Origin: Austropuccinia psidii
Taxonomy: Eukaryota > Basidiomycota > Pucciniomycetes > Pucciniales > Sphaerophragmiaceae
Assembly: GCA_023105745.1 (NCBI GenBank)
Contig: JALGQZ010000005.1
Coordinates: 63,168,019-63,232,018, forward strand
Direction: 5' to 3'
DNA length: 64,000 nucleotides
Below are positions 12,143 through 22,528 of the stretch, piece by piece; positions within the stretch are counted from its first letter, which is position 1; each line of letters starts with the position of its first letter. The position numbers and the translations under genes were made by a program. The notes beneath the pieces were generated by a model. That model made no database searches, was not told where the DNA came from, and saw only the letters and a program-made list of their open reading frames with translations.

Positions 12143-14204
12143 ATGTCATCTTTCAAGTCACATAAATCCCGTTCAGGTTCTGTTCATGACTCAAATAGTG
12201 AATCTAGCATAGAATATGTTCAAACACAGTCACCATTGAGTCCCAACATTCCTCTCACAACCCCTATCGCATCCTCAATGAATGTATCAGGTCTTAACAT
12301 TGATGTGGGCAATCCAAAGGCTCCAACTTCAAGCACTTGGTCGATCCCAAATATTTCCGTCACTCCAATTCCCCCGAATCCCACTAATACACAAATTCAT
12401 GTGTCTCAGGGGCCAGAAGGCACACCTCAAATCTCCTCACACGCTAATCCCCAATCAAAATTTCCACGTGAGTTCCTCCTTAATCCCGGTCGGAGTCCAG
12501 TCACATCCCAGGATCCCTTTGGCCAAAGTAAACAGCCAACCCTCAATATTCCATCAGGATCGCAGGTTCATGTGGGTGATGAAAGGCGCGTGGATGGGGG
12601 GCGACAAAAAAGACCTTTGGAAAATGTAACTTGGAGCGGTCTGTCGGAGGGAAATCCAGTATTGACGCTTCATCAAAGTAAGTCATTTGAATTTTGGAGT
12701 AGAAACTTATTCATGATTTGATATGTTTGTTTCATGGGTTAGATATGGCACCTAAAGGCAAGTCAGTCCAATCTCAGGAGCCAATTGAAGATCGTGAGGA
12801 TGACCAGTCTTCATTAATGTTTTAATGTGTTAACTGATGATTTGCATAGCAGGGGATGAACTTTATGCATCTTCACCTCTGGTCCATAAAGAGAAAGTCA
12901 GTGGACGTCATCATCCATATGCCTCCAAACCAAGAACGGGTCATGCCAGTACATCAAGAGAAACAATGGTGGATGATGAGGATGAGAACATGTCTCCGAC
13001 TCAAAGTGAAAGAAATGATGAACCAAGGAGGGACAATTTCACAGCGCATGAGCAAGGCACTCAATCAAATAGTGAGTTCACCCATCCTCAGCTGGGCCTC
13101 GCCCAGAGTATGCTTGAACAATCCGAGGTCAGACAGCAAAGGAACCAGGCCCGCAAAGCTCACAATGTGGCGAAACGTGCAAGCCAGAAGGAGCAACAAA
13201 AATGGCTGAAGGCAGAACTTCCAGAGAATGTCCATGGAATGAGATCAGCAGTACACGCACATTGCCTGTTCCTACTCAAAGTTAGGGATAAGGATTTTTC
13301 CTCACTACCAACACCACCCAGCACAGAAGAGCGTGAAATTGCAATTCAAGTGGCTGGTCATCTCGGTTATGTCCCCGAGGATGTGTTCAATGAGCCATCA
13401 ACACAGGTTCAGTCTCAGGGTTTCCAAAGCTACTGCAAAAGTGAGCTCCACAAGCTAGGACTAAAGCGATTCACTTGGGACTGGGAGAGCTCATGGCAAC
13501 ATCCGTTCAACGAGCTGATGTCTATGGTGTTTTACCGTACATTCCGTCTCGCACTTGTCAGCACTGAGTATCATCACTACTGTTGGAACAAGGATCATAA
13601 CAACTATGGGGTCGTGGCGGCTTTAATGGAGCGATATTTCACTTATTTGAAAAGAGAATGGAAGTCTATTCAAAAGGATGCCGAGTATTTGGTAAAAAAG
13701 AAAGAGAATCAAAAGCTCACAAAGATTCGTCAAAGAGTTAGTTACTGTATCTCTTCTTCATTGTGGACCAAGTCTGATGATGATCTACTTGATTATGTGC
13801 AGACCTGTGAGCGCCGTCGTGAATGGTGTGATACGGCTAAATTTCCCATCCTAGCATCACAATTCAATGACCCTCGAGTATGCTCAGATACTGAGGAGGT
13901 ACTGGAAAATGGCCGTCAAGTTTACCGCAAAGTGGGATTACGCTGGCGCTCCCAGTTATTTAATGATTTGGTATTGAAAATGGATAGAGACATAGAGTTT
14001 TGTAATCGGATTAAAAAAAAGGGTAAAAAAACTATTGATAGATTGCCAGAATTACGATCGACAGATGATGGTGATATTCCGGAAGGCCTATCATTTCAGG
14101 TATTTGATCAAGATTGGCTCAAAGGCTGTAGTAAGATGCAGACTAGCGCCCTCAAGATACTTGACATGCCAGTTATTAGGCCTAATGGTGATGCTCTGCA
14201 ATAA
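12143..14204 (+). CDS. Conserved transposon-borne protein of unknown function (candidate DNA-binding accessory protein)
   Basis: Three exons: 12143-12677, 12743-12793 and 12853-14204, introns of 65 and 59 bp with GTAAGT and GTGAGG donors; the frame stays open across both joins (about 645 aa). The N-terminal 230 residues are Ser/Pro/Asn-rich and look disordered. A polar middle (EEQ/KKA-rich, residues about 280-330) is followed by a folded-looking C-terminal domain from ELPENVHGMRSAVHAHCLFLL through WDWESSWQHPFNELMSMVFYRTFR to WLKGCSKMQTSALKILDMP, with many aromatic and basic residues. It is repeated in the outer copy, so it belongs to the transposon. By analogy with TNPA of CACTA elements it may bind subterminal repeats, but I do not recognise a named domain. 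Confidence 0.8.
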
Positions 14205-14510
14205 CTTAGTAATTGGTCACGGTATAGCACTGTGACAAATTAAAATTTTGTGAATTATTTGTGCAGGTGTAATAAAATCTGATTATTATCTCTTAAGGAT
14301 GCAACAACTTGCTAAATATGTTAGAATATAGACAATATGAATTGAAATGTATCACTGTCTCCCTTGCAATAATACTCTATTGCTCATTTTCATTGAGGAA
14401 ATATTGAAGAAGTTCGATCCAGCTCATGGTGTTCATAATTGTGGACCTGTGCCAGAGTCAACAGGAGTTATCAACTTTGTCAATCACAAATTATATAATA
14501 TCAGTAAGGC
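14205..14510. other. Convergent intergenic gap
   Basis: Roughly 300 bp between the stop of the unknown gene (plus) and the stop of the SNF2 gene (minus). It holds the 3' ends of two converging transcripts. A plus-strand open frame (14347-14553) is partly preserved in the outer copy but overlaps the antisense of the last SNF2 exon; I do not call it a gene. Confidence 0.5.
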
Positions 14511-16943
14511 TCACGCAGTTAATGATTTTTTCTTTTCTTGGACCTATTGGTAATTGGAATATGGCATTCCCATAAGGAATGATTTCAGAATAGTAATACA
14601 ATCAAGTGAAAGATGAGCTTGAAAGGTACCTTCCGCATGTTGACCTCAACTGAATGAGGAGTGATATAGTGGATGACCTGTACAGGTCGTTGTTGGCCAA
14701 TACGATGTAGACGATCAACAGCCTGAGCCTCAATGGCTGGGTTCCAATTGGGCTCCTGGAAATGTGGATGTCAGGGTCCGAAAATCAGGGGAGAATTTTG
14801 GGGGGCCCCTCACCATTAAATAGACTACATTAGCACAAGTTATATTGAGGCCAGTTCCAGCCGCGGCAATGGATGCAATGAGTACTTCACATTCAGGATT
14901 ATTGAAGAAATTCTCAAGCGCCTTGTCCTGCGCTCGTGGTGTAATTGTTCCATCAATTCGTGCTGAAAGGATAGAGTGATGGGCAAGAGCAATACCAATT
15001 CTACAATATAAAAAAGTCAGATGGAGTCAATTGGTAATGGATGCATATTAGAATTAACGCACAAATCTAGAAATTGGGTCCATTGGGTATAAACCACCGA
15101 TTTCGTTGGACCACACCTTGTTTGTTTGTTCTTCATTAAGCTTTGTAGGAGGTGTGCAATTTTACTACTCATCATGCATGTTTCCACATCCACAATAGTT
15201 CGTGTGATTCTTGGGGAGTTATCCTGAGTGCTCCTGCCCTCGGGGTCTTCCAGCTCCGCCTCCGCAATTGTGTTAAGCATGATGTGATGGTTACAACATA
15301 TTCGCAGCTTATTAATATTTCTGAAAAACTCTCCTGGTCCTTTGCTTTTGGATGATAGGAATTCTTCATATAATGTGGAATATTCTTGCTGCATGGTCGG
15401 GTTGAGTGGGAGCAGCTCATAATGATGGCTAATAGTGGGGAGAGATTCGAGATGTGTGGTTTTGGTGCGGCGCAAACTTAAATGCCGCAATGCCAAATGC
15501 AAAATATCATTGCAACCTTTTGAAAGACTACTCAGGATGAATGGTGACCAGTTATCTTGATCGGCGCTCTGGGGTTGAGTGATGAAGGATATTATGCCCA
15601 AAAGGTCATAAATGGTGTTGTGAATAGGTGTGCCCGTTAAACATATTCGACGGGATGAAAGGAGGCTATTAATGGCACGGTGAGTGGCAGTGTATTGAGA
15701 GCGAATATAGCTATAAGAGGGGGCAAGGGTTATTGGATATAAAAGGTAATTTGAATCATTTAAGCTCAGCCACTCACTGTGCTTCATCCAAGATTATACG
15801 ATGCCAATTGATTTGAAAAATGAATGATGTAGAGGGATTGGTTTGCTTAAATTCTTGGGTGATAGTATTGTAAGAAGTGATGATGATATCATATTTTAAG
15901 ATGTCGGCTTGGGATAATGAGTGACGAGTGGGACCATGGTAGATTTTGGCATGCAGTGCTCCAGCCTGAGCATGCTTGGATATTTCTGATTGCCAGTTGG
16001 TAATTAAGCGAGGGGGGCAGATGATCATGGTGGGCGTGGAGCGATGGGGGTTTGCAATCATCCGCTCCTTGGAGGTACCAATTAGAGCAATGGCCTGAAT
16101 GGTTTTACCTAATCCCATATCATCCGCAAGCAGTCCTCCAAGAGGGGTATTGGTCGAAAGGGATTCAAATGAGCTAACGACCTTGTTTGTAATGATATGC
16201 CTGGCATTAAAAGTGGATCCTGGGGGTGAGGTTGCCCAAAGGTTACGGGCTGATTGGCCATTGGGGATTTCTCGATCCCAGAGAAAAGCTAGTCCGGTCT
16301 TTTGATGAGGGAGGAGGGGGGTTTGAATAATGGCATGGGGCGGGGTCATCATGGGGAGGTCTGATCCACTGGGTAATTGTATCAGTTTTTGCTTGGAAAT
16401 CAATGATGAAACAGCAGGATATGAAGCAGGCGTCGAGTTTGAAGCGGGAAATGTCGGAGTAAAGAGTTGACATTGACAATGAGTAGTACAGTCATATTCT
16501 TTGGGCATTTTAAGCTTGAAATCTTGTGTTCGAAAGCTTTCCATTATGAATAGAACGTTTGGATACCATGTGAAGAACATCAATGCTAGATTGGGTTTCT
16601 GAGATGAGGAGGGATCATTGGCATCAGTCATAAATACTCCCTCAACGAATAATATTTGAGTAGGATTGGATTGGCAATTTTCAATCCATGCCCCACCAGG
16701 ACCACAGTGCATGAACGTTTTGGGTGCCCCAAGGAATGGTATCAACGTTTGGGAAAGGGTTCCCGGGAGAGAGCCAATAGCATGCTGGTGATTGGGGAGA
16801 TAAATGAATATGTTGTGTTGATTGTGCCATATGATAATCCAAGAAGCTAAGTGGGAATTATCAGGAGTTAAGGTTATATCACTATTTATTTGAATACGGA
16901 TATTAATCATCCCAATGCAAAGTGGTTGTGAAGGGGTTGACAT
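14511..16943 (-). CDS. SNF2-family DNA-dependent ATPase, RAD5/RAD16-like, intact
   Basis: Five exons: 16943-15778, 15710-15063, 15000-14814, 14755-14630, 14543-14511; introns 67, 62, 58 and 86 bp. Splicing gives an uninterrupted 719-aa protein. Motifs in order: Q-motif-like LLPHQKTGLAFL (210-221); Walker A DDMGLGKT (Lys280); CPPRLITNW (Ia); DEAH at 386-389, whose His is completed by joining exons 1 and 2; LTGTP (413-417); YTQW; motif V GTGLN (653-657); motif VI QAVDRLHRIGQ (678-688). These are the hallmarks of SNF2 translocases and the C-terminal lobe is closest to RAD5/RAD16. There is no RING finger between the lobes. It should move along DNA or remodel nucleosomes using ATP. It is convergent with the unknown gene upstream on the map, and the outer copy has a dead version. 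Confidence 0.92.
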
Positions 16944-18656
16944 GATGGCTATTTTGAATTATTTGGGGACAGTTGGGAATTATATGATCGGGAAGGGTTA
17001 GCTAAAGGGAATGAAGAGGAATAAGCGCAGGTGGGGAACTTATATGAGTGGCAGCAACAGGCAAAAGGGGGATGGCCTGTGGTTACGTGCATGGTCTTGA
17101 TGGAGGTGGGCCTCTTGGGCTCATAATTTTCATATCCGATTTGGGGCATATATCAAGGCAAGGTGGCCAAAATGTGGGTGCACCATTTGACTGCTGGATC
17201 TGCAGCGAGTTACGAAACCTTTGGTGGAACAAGGCTGACATTAGCACATCCGAAATTGGGTGGGTTGTAGCAGCTTATTGTGGAGGGCATATTAGAGGCA
17301 TGCAGTCATGTTCGCTGGTGTGACAGCGAACAATGAGCGTATCCTCCCCAGGTTAATTGTTCACAGGGACCTACTGGGCAATGTTGGCAGTTTCAAAGGG
17401 CAATCTCACTGTGGGGATGTTTGTGTGTGGGCGGGTGAGATATGTTCGGTGGCATGCCACCAAACATGACTTTGGTTTGGCCTGAAGTTTTTTGCTGACT
17501 GATGCATACTGGGCTTTCAGGGGGGAATGTCTGGGATGATCAAAGGGGGCGCCAGCCGTGAGCCGTGATCCACATATACATTCACCCCTATGGCGTTTGA
17601 GGCGAGTACTAATCCACCGAGATTGGCATTGGCCTCTTTGCCTCACGCGCGTACAGAACTCCGGAGAAAGAGGCCACACGCCCGAGGAATTTTTTGGCTG
17701 CAAGCCAGGTGCCACAACTTGCGCGGGGCGTGTGAGAACGTGAAGAAAATGACCCGCGGTGGGAGATACCCACGCGAACATGACCAGCCTCAGCAATCAT
17801 AGGCTGGGATTGTTATTCTAATGTGGATGAGGCTGAAGCGAATCCACACTGATTGGCCTCAGGTTTCCACGCGCAAGCGGGTGAGCGTCTGCAGTCAAGC
17901 TGACAACCCGACCAAGAAAATAGGCATCTGGAAGACTGGCAGTAAAATGTCTTCCAGGCGTGTGAAAGTTGCCTGTGTATGACCCATCGGGGGTGCGTAT
18001 GAAAGCGTGTGGCTGCCCGACAATGAACAAGCGGGCCAGTCATTGTTTGCCCCAACAATGGCACCGGAGTGAATCAACTCTTTGTGTTAGACCCAAATAT
18101 TAAGTCATCCCATTAAGACCCACTTACATTAATTTGGATTACATGCGCATCTGTGCCGTAGTTAGGCAGAGCTGTCCAACAAGGTGCATCAAAGGGATGC
18201 AGGTGAGAGATATGACTCGATGGCTTGACGTTATTGCATGTTACATTGTTGAACAGCTTTTTGCTCTGCCCTGCAGTACATTTACAAAGGTGTACTGCGT
18301 ACTACAGTGTCGACTGTACTGTACAGATCAGGAAGGTGTAATACTACTTGAGCCTGCATCCATCTAGCAAATGTGCATGCACCTTCCGATCGTTTGCATT
18401 TACGTAGCTCATGTGCCACATGCTCAGCATTGCGTTTCACCCGATTTGCACACGCAAGCTGAGCATGTCATGGTCAAAAGCACCGTGAGAAAGTGCTCAG
18501 TAAAGCCATGGAATGAACTTTTTTGCAATAGTTCATTGGAAGGCTCAGTTTGGAGCACTTCACCAAAGCGTGTGAAATGCTGCACCTGGCTGAAATGTCA
18601 TCCGATGCTGTGCCAAATGCTCAGAGTGCGCGCATACAAAAACGACTGAGCAATGG
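16944..18656. promoter_or_regulatory. Noncoding region upstream of SNF2 with several palindromes
   Basis: No gene recognised in 1.7 kb; open frames at 17371-18077 overlap on both strands in GC-rich sequence and lack protein features. Three clear palindromes occur: 17310-17331 (GTTCGCTG, 6-base spacer, CAGCGAAC, perfect arms), 17442-17467 (half-site ATGTTCGGTGGCA with its mirror, one mismatched pair) and 18273-18298 (GCAGTACA, 10-base spacer, TGTACTGC, perfect arms). The first two lie 367 and 499 bp upstream of the SNF2 ATG and resemble the palindromes found upstream of other genes of the element. Confidence 0.6.
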
Positions 18657-19369
18657 CTCAGCATGGTGCATTTGATATTGTTATATCAATAGTTCAATAA
18701 CTTTGAAATTTAAATTATCAGCCACTGTGCATTTCAATTATGGCCCCAAAGCAAACCTGTGCAATGGGTCAAGCCAAGCTCACGCTGTATTCACTTGTCT
18801 TGCAGCCCCCCCCTTTGTTCACATACTATTACCAGGCCATATGGCCGGTAATCTCGCCGCGGTCACTTGTGACCAAATGCACCGGGTGCTTTTCTGCATG
18901 GGTCACTTGTGGATTGCACCCACAATGCACATTCAACATGGGCCTCACGACCACCCTCCTGGGTGATCGGGTGGCTATTTAAGGAAACAAAGGGGATTTG
19001 ACTCAGCTTGACAATTCAATAAATTGCAATACTCAGCGGTGCATTTGATATTGTTATATCAATTGTTCAATTACTGTGCAATTAAAATGTTCAGCCACTG
19101 AGCATTTCAATTATGACCCGAAAGCAAACCTGAGCAATGGGTCGAGGCAAGCTCACGCTGTATTCACTTGTCTTACAGCCCCCCCCTTTGTTCATAGACT
19201 ATCACCAGGCCATAAGGCCGGTGATCTTGCCGCGGTCACTTGTGCATTGCACCCACAATGCACAATCAATAAGGGCCTCACGACCACCCTCCTGGGTGAT
19301 CGGGTGGCAATTTAAGGAAACAAAGGGGATTTGACTCAGCATGACAATTCAATAAATTGCAATACTCAG
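18657..19369 (+). repeat. Tandem duplication (two units, about 380 and 335 bp)
   Basis: Unit 1 (about 18657-19036) and unit 2 (about 19037-19369) both run from GGTGCATTTGATATTGTTATATCAA through CAGCCCCCCCCTTTGTTCA and CCTGGGTGATCGGGTGG to GACAATTCAATAAATTGCAATACTCAGC. Unit 2 lacks about 35 bp around CACTTGTGACC. Each has an internal palindrome centred on GGCCATATGGCC (18831-18849) or GGCCATAAGGCC (19201-19225). The TTCAATAAATTG block is then repeated once more just after unit 2. It lies upstream of the zinc-cluster gene and may be part of its control region. Confidence 0.85.
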
Positions 19370-19550
19370 CTTGACAATTCAATAAATTGAAATACTCAGC
19401 CAGACCCCCATTGTTCTTCTGCCTCACGCGAGCATTTCACTTCTCAGTTGCAGCATTCGCTGAGACTCAGCTTCAATTTTGCCCACACGCCTTGAAGCTG
19501 AGACTTTTGCGGGTGCTGCAACTGCTGAGATTGTCTCAGCTTCACCTTGG

Positions 19551-19557
19551 TATAAAA
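19551..19557 (+). promoter_or_regulatory. TATA-like box for the zinc-cluster gene
   Basis: TATAAAA in CTTGGTATAAAAGACC, followed by a long CT-rich stretch (19580-19800) typical of fungal transcription starts and 5' leaders. It is about 430 bp upstream of the first ATG, with a probable leader intron in between. Confidence 0.5.
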
Positions 19558-19910
19558 GACCATCTTCACACGACACGCACTTCACTTTTTTTCTCACCCG
19601 CTCCACTTCGCTCAACCTCACCCGCGTTTGTCCTTCTTGTGCGTATTCCCCCTCGTCTTCCTGCCTTTCCAGTCTTTTCTTTCGCACTCGACTAACCCCA
19701 CTCCCCTTCCTGCTCGCTTTTTGTTTTTCCTGCTAATACTTTCAGAACCCCACTTCTATCTACTTTGTACGTTTTCTCCAATTAAACTTTCGTCAACATT
19801 ATGTACCAATATTAATATTTTTCTTTCTTCACGACTTCCTTCCAGACTTTTAAAAACTTCCGACTAGAGTGTTTTTATATTGATTCCGTTTTAAATTTAT
19901 ATAAATCATC

Positions 19911-19981
19911 GTATGTCTTCCTTTTCTTTCTTGATTGCTTACTTTCTATTCAGTTACTAACCTGTTTTGTTTTGTTTTTAG
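19911..19981 (+). other. Probable 5' leader intron of the zinc-cluster gene
   Basis: Donor GTATGT at 19911, branch-like CTAAC near 19957, polypyrimidine-like run and acceptor TTTTTAG immediately before the ATG at 19982 (71 bp). If transcribed, either the 5' UTR is spliced or a short upstream coding exon exists. Confidence 0.5.
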
Positions 19982-21331
19982 ATGTTGTGCACGTTATGCA
20001 CCAAGCGGGGTATCCCCTGCATTCGCTCCTCGATGACGAACGACGCTTGTGATGCTTGCCAACAAGCACACAAGAAATGTTCGTTCGTTGTCCGCCCCTT
20101 CCGACCACGAGGCCAGACGAGTTCTCGCCCAAGATGCCCTCGCGAGGACTCCTTTGTGGTCGACGATGATGAAACCATTTCCGAGCGTGAATGGACGCCG
20201 GGCCCCCAAACAGGCCAACGGGAACGATTCCGGACGATTAGCCCTGTCCCCTCCAGTATCGATTTGTCCACTCCCCCTCCTAGGCCACCATCCGATGGTC
20301 ACTTCACTCCTCGACCGGAGCGAAGTGATTATCCGGCCGATGAAGGATGGCGATGGCGAGAGGACATTCGAGCTTGGGCTGATCGTCACCATGTCTTGTC
20401 ACCGATGGGATTCAAACGCCAAAGTAAGTTTTATTTCTCCTCTTTATCTCATTTCTCTTCACGCAATAATACTGACTTTTTTCCATTACTCATAGAACCA
20501 AACCCCCCGAATCCCCCCCGACACGACTCTCCCGTTCCCAGTTTGCCTCGCGAGCAAACCCCCCGGCAACCCACTCCAGGCCCGAGTGGCACCCGATGGT
20601 CTGAGGAATTATTCCGTGGTAAGCAGCCAAAGTTTCATTTCATTTTCACTTTCACTTTTGAGTCGAGTGAACTGACTCTTACTCCTTTTTTAGAACCCTC
20701 CCGAACCGAAGAGCCACCTATTCCTGGCCCGAGTCCATCGTCCCAACCACCTGAGGACGATACAACTCGTGAGCCAGAACCTGAGGTGGCTCCTACGCAA
20801 TCCACGGAGGAACCTTATGGTAAGTCACCCCTTCTTTCTCTTCGATCCATATTCACCTTTCCTCATTTTTTCTTCGACCGTCTCCAGATCGTCCCGCCAC
20901 TCCTCGCTCGATCATCATCATCGACGATACGCCCGTGGGATCACCCCATCCCCCTCCCCCTTCTTCTTCACCGACTCCACCATCTTCCCCTTCCACTCCA
21001 ACCCCGGTTCCCTTCCAGTGCCCCCGAGAACCCCAACGCCTCCTCCCCCCCGGTGCCAAGCTTGTCTCATTCTCACGATGACGCTCGCCAGGAATTCACC
21101 GACCTGCGACCGACCCTAATGATTCCTCGAGCCATCGTCCACGATTCGATCAACCGAATCTTGTTGGAGCATCGTCGCTTGCTCCACATGATTCCTTTCG
21201 TGGATGCAACTCATCGAAATGAGATGCACCGGGAATTCCGGGAGGAACTAAACTCCCTCCTTGCCCAGGCACTGGAGGCTTATCCAAAGGAGGACATAAC
21301 CGGGATGGTCTCCAAATTCCTCGAAAAATAA
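19982..21331 (+). CDS. Zn2Cys6-type zinc-cluster protein, proline-rich, possibly frameshifted
   Basis: The N-terminus has six Cys in the spacing CX2CX6CX9CX2CX6C (residues 3-32: CTLC...C...CDAC...C), the fungal Zn2Cys6 DNA-binding pattern. Likely exons: 19982-20423, 20496-20618, 20694-20819, then from 20888, with introns of 72, 75 and 68 bp (donors GTAAGT, GTAAGC, GTAAGT). The middle is Pro/Ser/Glu-rich. After the third intron the spliced frame reaches a TGA near 21078, whereas a convincing C-terminal helix-rich tail (IPRAIVHDSINRILLEHRR... to stop 21331) is in another frame; a C7 homopolymer near 21047 is the likely site of a slip, or an intron is unrecognised. The role is presumably DNA binding, in regulation of the element or of hosts; that is inference. 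Confidence 0.65.
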   Translation: MLCTLCTKRGIPCIRSSMTNDACDACQQAHKKCSFVVRPFRPRGQTSSRPRCPREDSFVVDDDETISEREWTPGPQTGQRERFRTISPVPSSIDLSTPPPRPPSDGHFTPRPERSDYPADEGWRWREDIRAWADRHHVLSPMGFKRQSKFYFSSLSHFSSRNNTDFFPLLIEPNPPNPPRHDSPVPSLPREQTPRQPTPGPSGTRWSEELFRGKQPKFHFIFTFTFESSELTLTPFLEPSRTEEPPIPGPSPSSQPPEDDTTREPEPEVAPTQSTEEPYGKSPLLSLRSIFTFPHFFFDRLQIVPPLLARSSSSTIRPWDHPIPLPLLLHRLHHLPLPLQPRFPSSAPENPNASSPPVPSLSHSHDDARQEFTDLRPTLMIPRAIVHDSINRILLEHRRLLHMIPFVDATHRNEMHREFREELNSLLAQALEAYPKEDITGMVSKFLEK

Positions 21332-21764
21332 AAATTCAAAAAAAATGTCATTATTTCCTCTTTTTATTTTTTGTAATACTTTCTTTTGAATAAAATATTT
21401 GTCTTAAATTATTGTTATGTTCAAATTCTATTACATTCTTTGTTCACGTAAAAATTACTTATTTCCTCCTTAGAGAAAAACCCTGATTGCGTGAGAATTA
21501 TTTTTGTAAGTGCCCCACCAAGAGTTTGAGTGAGTATTTGTTTTCGTGAACCTCTTTTTCTCAAAATGCACCAATAGTTGCCGTTATCCTCTCCTATATT
21601 TTCTTCTCCCATGGTTTAGAGCCATACCCATTCTTAACTGTAAAAAAGCGGGAGGTTCCCGTATGTGAGCAATCGAGTCCAGATTCGTGAAACATGGCCT
21701 TTCCTATGGTCACACGCTATTAGTCTTACTCATGTATTGAATTGTTTAAATTGGCTAGAACCTT
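21332..21764. other. AT-rich 3' flank, nothing recognised
   Basis: Downstream of the zinc-cluster gene the sequence is AT-rich (AATAAAATATTTGTC near 21390 is a plausible polyadenylation region). No gene seen before the minisatellite. Confidence 0.5.
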
Positions 21765-22350
21765 CACAAGCGTAAGGATTGGTGTGTGACTTGTCGGGAG
21801 GCTGCACAGGCGTAAGGATTGGCGTGTGAATTGTTGGGAGCCTGCACAGGCATAAGGATTGGCGTGTGAATTGTTGGGAGCCTGCACAGGCATAAGGATT
21901 GGCGTGTGAATTGTTGGGAGCCTGCACAGGCGTAAGAATTTGTCAGCATTGTTGGCAACCCTCCCATGCGTAAGGATTGGCGTGTGAATCGTCGGAAGCC
22001 TGTACAGGCGTAAGGAATTTTAGCACTTTTGGGACCCTCCCCAAGCATAAGGATTAGCGTGTGAATTGTTGGGAGCCTGCACAGGCGTAAGAATTGGCGT
22101 GTGAATTCTTGGGATCCTGCACAGGCTAAAGAAAATTTCAGCATTGTGGGGAAGCTTCACAAGCGTAAGAATTGGCGTGTGAATCGTCGAAAGCCTGTAA
22201 AGGCGTAAGGATTGGCGTGTAAACTTTCGGGAGCCTGCACAGGCATAAGGATTGGCGTGTGTAGCGATGGCCCCCCGCATAGGCGTAAGGAACTTTTAGC
22301 ATTGTCAGAACCTGCACAAGCATGAGGATTCGCGTGTGAAGCATTGGCAT
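21765..22350 (+). repeat. Minisatellite of about 42-bp units
   Basis: About 13 imperfect copies of a unit like GCGTAAGGATTGGCGTGTGAA-TTGTTGGGAGCCTGCACAG. Three central copies (about 21810-21935) are almost identical; outer ones are diverged, and some units carry a variant ending in TTTTAGCA. Reading frames on the minus strand across the array are an effect of the repetition. The core GCGTAAGGAT is shared with the array at 27185-27740. Confidence 0.88.
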
Positions 22351-22378
22351 CCTGGACAATAGCAACAAACCAGGACCG

Positions 22379-22404
22379 ATGTACAATGGCATGCCACCGT
22401 ACAT
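22379..22404. promoter_or_regulatory. Intergenic palindrome (ATGTAC...GGCATGCC...GTACAT)
   Basis: A 26-bp inverted repeat centred on TGGCATGCCA with two mismatched pairs. It is the same family as 17442-17467 and 24308-24333. It lies 125 bp beyond the stop of the oxygenase gene. Function unknown. Confidence 0.7.
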
Positions 22405-22528
22405 AATCCACTTCACCCCTTTTTCATGTGAGACACCCCATCTCCCGCACTCGAATCCATCCAATCCTGGTGTATATTGTCCTCTGCCTTACCTCACCAT
22501 TACTTACCCAACCCACTTGCAAATCTCC

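Noticed and set aside
14347..14553. Plus-strand small protein, partly conserved in the outer copy at 32139-32360
   Set aside because: Overlaps the antisense of the last SNF2 exon and the convergent 3' ends; conservation is expected from copy homology alone.
17371..18077. GC-rich open frames on both strands
   Set aside because: Mutually overlapping, no motif, no matching splice sites; better seen as noncoding DNA upstream of the SNF2 gene.
21765..22350. CRISPR-like array
   Set aside because: Units are directly abutting, without unique spacers, in a eukaryotic transposon; it is a minisatellite.
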